NCBI GenBank assembly: GCA_947175225.1
Contig: CAMWLX010000273.1
Span: 1-5,121, forward strand
Source: an uncultured Porphyromonadaceae bacterium
GTDB lineage: Bacteria; Bacteroidota; Bacteroidia; Bacteroidales; Muribaculaceae
Direction of reading: 5' to 3'
Length of the DNA stretch: 5,121 bases
Numbering within the stretch: position 1 is the first letter of the stretch; each line of letters begins with the position of its first letter. The notes below the pieces were generated by a model that did no database searches, was not told where the DNA came from, and saw nothing but the letters and a program-made list of their open reading frames with translations. The position numbers and the translations under genes were made by a program. This document shows positions 1 through 5,121 of this stretch, piece after piece.

Positions 1-2
1 AA

Positions 3-53
3 AATAAAGATAAACGCGGATTGGACTTTGAAATTGAAAAGTTGACTAAATAG
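3..53 (+). CDS. Possible 3' end of a plus-strand gene cut by the window edge
   Basis: Frame 3 reads 16 codons, NKDKRGLDFEIEKLTK, and then a TAG stop at 51-53. The charged, alternating composition looks like a real protein C-terminus, whereas frames 1 and 2 give less protein-like text or stop early. If real, the gene converges on the GH2 gene and lies outside the pectin operon. Sixteen residues are too few to name a family, and the stretch could be non-coding by chance. Confidence 0.3.
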   Translation, partial: NKDKRGLDFEIEKLTK

Positions 54-63
54 TGGGGGATGG

Positions 64-236
64 GTAACTATTCAGCGAATATCTTGTTAGTTCTCACACA
101 GAGGGCACACGGAGCTTTTTATTCTTATAAATATTCATAAATGAGATAATTTTATTATTTTATTCTGATATCATCCACAAAGGGGCATTGCTTCGCTTGC
201 CCTTGAAGCCCACAGAGACTTACGCTGAATAGTTAC
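64..236. repeat. Perfect 14-bp inverted repeat enclosing a 145-bp AT-rich segment
   Basis: The left arm GTAACTATTCAGCG (64-77) is the exact reverse complement of CGCTGAATAGTTAC (223-236). A match this long is very unlikely by chance in about 300 bp. The interior has no gene. It holds a direct repeat with one mismatch, ACACAGAG (96-103) and ACACGGAG (107-114), a third CACAGAG at 211-217, an AT-rich core at about 115-175, and a short GC hairpin with arms GGGCA (183-187) and TGCCC (198-202). No target-site duplication is visible outside the arms. The overall form suggests a small non-autonomous mobile or interspersed intergenic element; that identity is inference. Confidence 0.5.
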
Positions 237-247
237 TACATCATAAT

Positions 248-263
248 AGCTATTCCAATAGCT
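248..263. repeat. Short palindrome downstream of GH2
   Basis: AGCTATT (248-254) and AATAGCT (257-263) are perfect reverse complements around a two-base centre CC. It sits six bases from the stronger hairpin at 270-290, so the two form a tandem palindrome pair behind the operon. AT-rich pairing makes it weak as an RNA hairpin, and it is more likely part of a repeat unit than a terminator on its own. Confidence 0.4.
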
Positions 264-269
264 TCGTAG

Positions 270-290
270 GGACGCACGGCTCGTGCGTCC
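270..290. repeat. GC-rich hairpin, REP-like, possible transcription terminator
   Basis: The arms GGACGCACG (270-278) and CGTGCGTCC (282-290) pair perfectly over nine bases around the loop GCT. The hairpin starts 22 bases past the GH2 stop. Read on the plus strand it is followed by TTATTTTG, a moderately T-rich tail as in an intrinsic terminator. On the minus strand, the direction of the operon, what follows is CTACGAAG with no T-tract, so it would act there as a weak terminator or a 3'-end stabiliser. From memory, palindromes of this GGGACGCACG type recur between genes in Bacteroidales, so a repetitive extragenic palindrome is an equally good reading. Confidence 0.6.
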
Positions 291-312
291 TTATTTTGTA
301 TTGTCGATGGCA

Positions 313-2673
313 TTAGAATCTAAATCGAAGGGAAAGATCGACTCCTTCATCTCCGGGCTTAATGCGTACTTTGGTTGGCTGCGACAATGGACCATGCTCA
401 GCAATCGGCTTGAATGAACGCATCGCATTAATATCAATCAGAAACGAGATGTCTCCTTCCGGGAAAGGTTGCATCTTATCCTCTCCTTTAATACCATCCG
501 GTTCTTGCGGAGTAAACATGCGAAGAAAAATGCCATCCGTAGCCGATGACACCGTTATATCTGTATTCGCGCCCTCCAATATAGCCCAATAAAGAGAACC
601 ATGATAACCTTTAAATTCGGGATACACAAGATTTTCAAACGAATTGCCGGTAATAGTGTTATTATAGTCCTTATGCCACAGTCCAAAGTTGGCACCTCGC
701 TGACGGTTTTTCCAAACACGGTAGGGACCTGCTCCAAGCCAAGTCATTCCTTTCACTTCTGATTCCGGATAAGAGAAAGTGATGCCGATGTCTCCAATCT
801 TATCGCTATAGACCGGCTCTCCATCTATTTTCCCACCGGCATGATTTAGCATGACCGCATCCATAGTCAAAACGCCTTCTCCATTCATTCTCCAAACGAT
901 GCTGTCAATTCCTCCTTCATACTTAACTATAAACACTGCGTTATCATTATCCTGATATACAGTCGATCCTTTTGCCTTGGCTTTCATTCCAACTGCTATC
1001 GGACCATTCCCAAAAGCCACTTTCTTGCCTCCGGAATCAATATCGGTTATCATACCGGAATGTCGATCAAAACTTACCGATACTTTAGGAGAAACCAAGG
1101 TCACAATATCCTCAGACTCCTCAAATCTAACATTGCTTGAGTCTATATCATCTGTATAAAAAGCCAAATAATCTGAGGCGAACTTCACAGGCCATGTGCG
1201 AGTGACTACTGAACGTCCTGTCTGATCAAACATCTCAACTTCCAATATATCTGCCTCAAAAAAATCATCCGGCAGCATGAAACGAGCCCGTCCGGTCTCA
1301 TTCGGTTCGATTGAAGGAAGTGCTACATCTCCTGATGCCATCATCGTTTTGGCTCCCCCTGATTCCGGTGATGACACACTATACGTTCGCCACTTCATAC
1401 TGCATTCATCAAAATTTGTGAAAAGGAATTCATTTGTGACGAGCATCGTGCCGTCAAACGATGGGGTGATATTTAAAGGAGCAAACTGAATCGGAGCCCA
1501 GACATCCTTGATCGTATAAAAACTTCCCTCTTTCTCTCGATAAGGACCTACTACACCATCGCATCCATTTGAGCCGTCACTGTCAAGCCATCCATCTTTA
1601 TCAGTTCTTGCTATCGCTTCATCAACAAACGCCCATATAAAACCACCTGCAAACATAGGGTTGCGACGATACATCGTCCAAAAATCCTCGAGTCCTGCCC
1701 CTCCTCCTTTATCATAGCGTGAATGTAGGAATTCCGTCGGCATAAACACTTTCCATCCGTTGCCTAATTTCCCGGGACCCGTCTGATATGAAGGATAATG
1801 ATGTGTGTCGATACCATTGAAATCAGACCATGGATGCACCACATGTCTTCCTTGAGGATCAAGCAAAGCAAACATGCCGTCAAGTGCCTTATTCCATCCT
1901 CCCTCATTGCCGTTGCTCCATAGGATAACACTCGGATGGTTGACATCTCGCGCAATGAATTCGCGTAAAGACAAACCATCTGAAACTGATTTTACTTCGA
2001 CCTCGACTGTCGAACCTTTTTTAAGACCCTCAGCAAATAGAGTGCTTGCAAGCCGTCCATCAGCCCGGGCATCTAAAGCAACCCGGTCAATATGCATCTT
2101 AGGCATCACTTCAAGATATACAGGACGATATATTCCTCCAAAAAGCCACCAGTCTGCTCTTCGCTCAGCAGCATTTACCGAAGGATTGGCAGATTCTTTA
2201 CTCACCTTGACTTCAAGCATATTTGAATCACTGCCATATTTCAAAAGATCAGATATATCATACGAAAACTCTGTAAAACCTCCTTGATGAACCTTTCCTG
2301 CAGATTTTCCGTTGACCTTCACATCAGTGTCAGTCATAGAACCTTCAAAAACTATTTTGACTTTCTGACCTTTCCATTCTTTCGGAACTTCAAATGCATG
2401 TCGATACGTTCCGACTTCGCTGCTTGGCTTAGCATTCTTGTCAAGATAAAAGCGCCCGTAGGTATAAGCCCCAAAACCCTGCTGTTCCCATTGCGACGGC
2501 ACTTCTATTTTCGACCATTTTCCGGAGTTCATTCCTTCGGAGCAATGGAAATCCCAGGTTTTGGTGTCAGATGGTCCGGTGCCTGACAGATACACTCGCT
2601 CAGTAGCAATGCCGGATGAATTTGCAGTGAAAAGCACCGACAATGCCACTAAAGATAAAACAGATTTTTTCAT
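313..2673 (-). CDS. Secreted GH2 glycoside hydrolase with an internal in-frame loss of half the TIM barrel
   Basis: This is a family 2 glycosidase of the Bacteroidota pectin-locus type, expected to be a periplasmic beta-galactosidase-like enzyme acting on side-chain oligosaccharides; the exact substrate cannot be read. A signal peptide spans about residues 1-23, with no lipobox cysteine. The sugar-binding jelly-roll follows (about 25-185, with FEGSMTDTDVKVNG, HQGGF and ERRADWWLFGGIYRPVYLE), then the start of the Ig-like domain (about 190-230). At about residue 230 the chain jumps to LREFIARDVNHPSV, which is mid-barrel. Acid/base Glu257 (SNGNEGGW) and nucleophile Glu314 (MPTEF) are both present, and the C-terminal beta-domains look intact (GMTWLGAGPYRVWKNRQRG at about 642-660). 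The rest of the Ig domain and the first barrel strands, roughly 170-200 residues judged by remembered relatives of about 950-1000 aa, are missing. The product is therefore probably inactive. The ATG at 2673 is preceded by GGAAAAC and lies 11 nt after the DUF362 stop. Confidence 0.85.
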   Translation of the reverse strand: MKKSVLSLVALSVLFTANSSGIATERVYLSGTGPSDTKTWDFHCSEGMNSGKWSKIEVPSQWEQQGFGAYTYGRFYLDKNAKPSSEVGTYRHAFEVPKEWKGQKVKIVFEGSMTDTDVKVNGKSAGKVHQGGFTEFSYDISDLLKYGSDSNMLEVKVSKESANPSVNAAERRADWWLFGGIYRPVYLEVMPKMHIDRVALDARADGRLASTLFAEGLKKGSTVEVEVKSVSDGLSLREFIARDVNHPSVILWSNGNEGGWNKALDGMFALLDPQGRHVVHPWSDFNGIDTHHYPSYQTGPGKLGNGWKVFMPTEFLHSRYDKGGGAGLEDFWTMYRRNPMFAGGFIWAFVDEAIARTDKDGWLDSDGSNGCDGVVGPYREKEGSFYTIKDVWAPIQFAPLNITPSFDGTMLVTNEFLFTNFDECSMKWRTYSVSSPESGGAKTMMASGDVALPSIEPNETGRARFMLPDDFFEADILEVEMFDQTGRSVVTRTWPVKFASDYLAFYTDDIDSSNVRFEESEDIVTLVSPKVSVSFDRHSGMITDIDSGGKKVAFGNGPIAVGMKAKAKGSTVYQDNDNAVFIVKYEGGIDSIVWRMNGEGVLTMDAVMLNHAGGKIDGEPVYSDKIGDIGITFSYPESEVKGMTWLGAGPYRVWKNRQRGANFGLWHKDYNNTITGNSFENLVYPEFKGYHGSLYWAILEGANTDITVSSATDGIFLRMFTPQEPDGIKGEDKMQPFPEGDISFLIDINAMRSFKPIAEHGPLSQPTKVRIKPGDEGVDLSLRFRF

Positions 2674-2684
2674 GTTTTCCAGAA

Positions 2685-3161
2685 TTAGTCTACTTTACGA
2701 TAAACAAGGTCGATAGCTTCATAATGACGATCTTTTGAGTTGTTCCAATGCTCCATAAGCCCGAGGGGTTCTGTCAGTAGTTGTCCGTCTGCCATATAGA
2801 CTGTTCCGCTGGGAGCGTTAGGAATAGTGGCAGCCTCACGAAGATACTCGTCGCAATAATTCAGACTTCCAAATTCAGGCCACTCCCCTATTATCATGTC
2901 CATGCCTACAGCATCTGCTGCCAAAGGATCTTGTGAGGCTATGATAGAGCATGCCCAGTCATTGCAGAATGGCTCCTTCTGCCATTTGGGATAAGGGGCT
3001 CCGTTCACGTCGCGAGATCCATATGTGCCGTCGATAAGAAACAGAAGGCACTTCCCTCCAAGATGGGGATGAGAAATGAAATCAACGAAAGTCTTATAGC
3101 CCGGTTTCCCATTGCGCTTATCCTGACTCACATTATTGTGGGCATTCTTTCTCCATTGCAA
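2685..3161 (-). pseudogene. C-terminal fragment of a DUF362 family protein
   Basis: The translation is the C-terminal part of a DUF362 protein as found beside Bacteroidota glycosidases. Recognisable segments, numbered from the codon at 3161, are HPHLGGK (31-37), LFLIDGTYG (40-48), WQKEPF (60-65), SQDPLAADAVGMDM (76-89), CDEYLREAA (103-111) and EHWNNSKDRHYEAIDLVY (137-154). The biochemical role of DUF362 is not established. The N-terminal part, probably more than 200 residues, is absent. Its frame is open only from 3179 (in-frame TAA at 3180-3182), holds no ATG before the conserved region, and begins inside the end of the preceding propeller ORF. A TTG at 3161 is the only nominal start, so I treat this as a broken gene. 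The C-terminus and its TAA at 2685-2687 appear natural, with the GH2 gene starting 11 nt later. Family assignment is from memory of its motifs. Confidence 0.7.
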
Positions 3162-3610
3162 TGCAATAGAGGAAACTCTTTAAGTATTTTCAAAGTAGGA
3201 ATCTCCATGACAATGACCTTTGCCGGCATTCCATTCTGAACGAAAAGCACTTTATCCTCTCCTATTGGCTGGATAGTATGGATTTCACATCCATCGGGAG
3301 CATCATAACTCCATACTGTAGAATGATCCGGTGCAATTTCTGCAATACCATACTGATGGGCTATAAGCACATTGCCATCAGTAAGGAGGATAGCATCGCT
3401 AATCTCACCCTTACGGTCAGATGCAAGATGTTGCCACTCAATTCCACCATTTTTTACAATATACATCCGAGGTTGCTTACTTTCTCCCGCATAGAAAAAG
3501 TCATGACGACCAATCTCTTTTGACTCTGAAGTATTCGCGGCAAAACTTAATCCATTTGAAGCCAATACGGCCACACATGTAGAAATTAAAAATCGATTAA
3601 ATTGTATCAT
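3128..3610 (-). pseudogene. N-terminal fragment of a secreted PQQ-like beta-propeller protein
   Basis: It starts at ATG 3610 with a signal peptide (about residues 1-25, FLISTCVAVLASNGLSFA, cleavage near SFA-AN). The mature part shows repeated propeller-blade patterns: GGIEWQH (55-61), EISDAILLTDGNVLIAHQYGIAEI (69-92), STVWSYDAPDGCEIHTIQPIGEDKVLFVQNG (97-127) and KVIVMEIPTLKILKEFPL (131-148). These are outer-membrane or periplasmic repeat proteins of unknown partner, often encoded beside glycosidases. After EFPL (residue 148) the similarity stops: the last 12 residues, to TGA at 3128, are the neighbouring DUF362 sequence read in the wrong frame. About two or three blades survive, where relatives, as I recall, have around 350 residues. 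The product would be a non-folding stub. It follows GH28 by 40 nt, consistent with co-transcription. Confidence 0.7.
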
Positions 3611-3650
3611 GATTATAGATTATTATTTTCAAGCTCCTTTTCGGCACGTG

Positions 3651-5051
3651 CTATTCAATAATCTCTCCCGATAGATTAAGGACGTCGTCGGCTGCTACCA
3701 TGGCGGGGCGATAGTCGGGCTCACGCACCGACATTTTCACATTGTCGAGAGTCAAACCATCTACATGCCTTACAAAGAGTCCCCATGCCGGCAATTCTCC
3801 AAACATATGAAACTCAGGATACGAGGCAATCTCTTCCGGCACATCCTTGTAGCGATAAGCTCCAATATATGCCATCCCCTTAGTTCCTCTACCGGGATAA
3901 GACACCTCTATATTACTTAGTTTCACGTTCTTCACACGGCTTCCCGGAATACCGGTAATACTCGCGGGGAATGGATTATGAATTGTGTTTATGTCAGGTC
4001 CGCGTAAGTCATAGTCGCTGTCGGGTCTGCCAAAAGGTATCTCACATTTAAGATTGCTTATCGTGACGTTGGAAAGAGATCCCGGTTTCTCCCCTCGCCT
4101 ATGCCCAAGACGAATAAAGAAGGCATTGCCCGTATTCATTGCCTCAATGGAGTCAACCGTCACATTATCCAGCACTGCCCCATCTACACTTTCCAACGCT
4201 ATTGCCGACCGGAAAGTATCTCTGACTTTAATGTTCTTAATGGTGACATTTCTAAACCCGCCAAACGACTCTGTGCCCATCTTAATCGCATTTGCACTGC
4301 TTGCAATCCGGCAGTTGGAAATAAAAATATTGTCATTTCCATCTTCAAGATCAAACGATTTTAGCACAATGCCATCATCTGCTGAGTTTATGTCACAATC
4401 AGTTATTCTTACATTATGGCAGTCAGCCACATCAATTCCATCATTATTCCAATAGGCACGGTTGATAAAATCAATATTCTGTATCAACACATCATTACAT
4501 TTATTCAAAGAAAATCCCCAACTTGCTGACGCACGAAGTTTGACACTTTCCACCCTGAGAGAATCTATCTTGTCAAAATCAAGCAATTTAGGACGAAGCG
4601 ACGGTCGCATCCTTCGAGTGTTATAGTTCGGGTCCACACGTTCCCCAATATGATGCAGACTGTCAATGGCAAGAGCGAGTTCAAGACCCCTGCCATCTAT
4701 CGTTCCCTCACCGGTAATTGAAATATTATGAGCGTCGCGAGCCACAATCAAGCCGAATTGAGGCTTGGAACACTTGTCGGAAACTCCACCGGCTACGTCA
4801 TCTTTCGTTTCAAGATATCCGTCATAATCATACGGATTAATGCTTCCTAATAACACTGCTCCTTTTTCAAGATGCAAATTCACTCCTGATTTAAGCCGGA
4901 GAGTTCCGGAGACATGAACTCCGGCAGGGATCACTAATATGCCCCCATCCTCCAGTGCAGCTATTGAATCGACACTCCTCTGAAAAGGACTGCCGGCACT
5001 AACTGCAAACGACACAACAAGAGCCGTCAAAATACAAATGTATCTCATCAT
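3651..5051 (-). CDS. Secreted GH28 polygalacturonase-like pectin hydrolase
   Basis: GH28 enzymes are right-handed parallel beta-helix hydrolases that cut galacturonic acid linkages in pectin backbones. Starting at ATG 5051 the product has 466 residues: a signal peptide (about 1-20, YICILTALVVSFAVSA), the N-terminal stretch GGILVIPAGVHVSGTLRLKS, then helix coils with many NVTISN/NVRITDCDI-type repeats. Catalytic-region motifs are NNDGID (202-207, carrying the NxD aspartate Asp204) and ADDG with Asp225-Asp226. The classical GHG and RIK motifs of endo-polygalacturonases are not seen; the aligned places read SANAIKMGTES (252-262) and FRSAIALES (280-288). That suits a rhamnogalacturonan- or oligosaccharide-acting branch more than a classical endo-enzyme (inference). 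The usual DFGA.GDG.T segment after the signal peptide is missing. The start is 5051 or 5048 (adjacent ATGs after AGAAAGCAG), because the longer TTG start at 5108 overlaps the promoter -33 box and would bury the signal peptide. First gene of the operon. Confidence 0.85.
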   Translation of the reverse strand: MMRYICILTALVVSFAVSAGSPFQRSVDSIAALEDGGILVIPAGVHVSGTLRLKSGVNLHLEKGAVLLGSINPYDYDGYLETKDDVAGGVSDKCSKPQFGLIVARDAHNISITGEGTIDGRGLELALAIDSLHHIGERVDPNYNTRRMRPSLRPKLLDFDKIDSLRVESVKLRASASWGFSLNKCNDVLIQNIDFINRAYWNNDGIDVADCHNVRITDCDINSADDGIVLKSFDLEDGNDNIFISNCRIASSANAIKMGTESFGGFRNVTIKNIKVRDTFRSAIALESVDGAVLDNVTVDSIEAMNTGNAFFIRLGHRRGEKPGSLSNVTISNLKCEIPFGRPDSDYDLRGPDINTIHNPFPASITGIPGSRVKNVKLSNIEVSYPGRGTKGMAYIGAYRYKDVPEEIASYPEFHMFGELPAWGLFVRHVDGLTLDNVKMSVREPDYRPAMVAADDVLNLSGEIIE

Positions 5052-5077
5052 CTGCTTTCTATAGATTTCATATCTTG

Positions 5078-5109
5078 CAAAATTAATAAAAACAATCGGA
5101 ATTATCAAA
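5078..5109 (-). promoter_or_regulatory. Bacteroidota sigma-ABfr-type promoter for the GH28-propeller-DUF362-GH2 operon
   Basis: On the minus strand, TTTG at 5109-5106 is followed by 20 bases and then TAATTTTG at 5085-5078. This is an exact match to the Bacteroidota primary-sigma consensus, TTTG with a spacer of about 19-21 and TAnnTTTG. Transcription would start a few bases beyond 5078, leaving a leader of about 20 nt to the ATG at 5051. The leader is too short for a riboswitch. No operator is identifiable; regulation would probably come from a factor acting upstream of 5109, outside the window. Confidence 0.75.
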
Positions 5110-5121
5110 TCAATAATATAT

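Noticed and set aside
78..222. Invertible promoter between the 14-bp arms, as in phase-variable Bacteroides loci
   Set aside because: No good TTTG/TAnnTTTG pair is present in either orientation, and both neighbours present their 3' ends to this region, so a switch would have nothing to drive.
1874..2287. A 137-codon plus-strand open frame opposite GH2
   Set aside because: It lies wholly antisense to recognisable GH2 domains, has a low-complexity serine-, leucine- and arginine-rich translation, and has no promoter or ribosome site; it is a shadow of the real gene.
3159..3161. TTG as an independent start for the DUF362 fragment
   Set aside because: It sits inside the preceding open frame with no ribosome site, and the protein would start in the middle of the domain. 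It is better read as a deletion product.
3634..3641. AAAAGGAG as ribosome site for the propeller gene
   Set aside because: It lies 23 nt from the ATG, too far to act as a Shine-Dalgarno sequence, and this phylum makes little use of such sites.
3644..3651. GCACGTGC palindrome at the GH28 stop codon
   Set aside because: Eight bases, no second site and no match to a known operator; likely chance.
4054..4455. Plus-strand open frames opposite GH28
   Set aside because: They are antisense to conserved GH28 coils including the catalytic motifs and resemble no family.
5052..5108. Extension of GH28 to a TTG start at 5108
   Set aside because: The -33 and -7 promoter boxes lie inside this stretch, and the extension would put 19 residues before a normal signal peptide.

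Overview
The window looks like a fragment of a Bacteroidota (Bacteroidales; Bacteroides- or Muribaculaceae-like) genome. The evidence is three secreted carbohydrate-related genes packed head to tail on the minus strand, a Bacteroidota-type promoter (TTTG, 20-nt spacer, TAATTTTG) in front of the first gene, weak Shine-Dalgarno signals and moderate GC. The layout is that of the enzyme part of a polysaccharide-utilisation locus. The families (GH28 plus GH2) point to pectin, most plausibly rhamnogalacturonan or its galactose-type side chains; no SusC/SusD or regulator lies inside the window.

Reading in the direction of transcription (right to left): promoter 5078-5109; a GH28 polygalacturonase-like enzyme, 3651-5051; a 40-nt gap; an N-terminal fragment of a secreted PQQ-like beta-propeller protein, 3128-3610; running straight into a C-terminal fragment of a DUF362 protein in another frame, 2685-3161; an 11-nt gap; and a GH2 glycosidase, 313-2673. 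The spacing suggests one operon driven from the 5078-5109 promoter. The left flank (1-312) has no complete gene: it holds a possible 3' end of a plus-strand gene (3-53), a 14-bp perfect inverted repeat enclosing an AT-rich stretch (64-236), and two adjacent palindromes (248-263 and 270-290) behind the GH2 stop.

The striking feature is that every gene of the operon appears to lack sequence. GH2 joins its Ig-like domain in frame to the middle of its TIM barrel, keeping both catalytic glutamates but losing half the barrel. The propeller and DUF362 genes are fused out of frame, losing the C-terminal part of one and the N-terminal part of the other. GH28 passes from signal peptide to the second part of its N-terminal motif without the usual DFGA.GDG segment. 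Either the operon is decaying through several deletions, or the sequence is an assembly that skipped blocks. I see no convincing new molecular system here; the shared deletions are the main thing to check.
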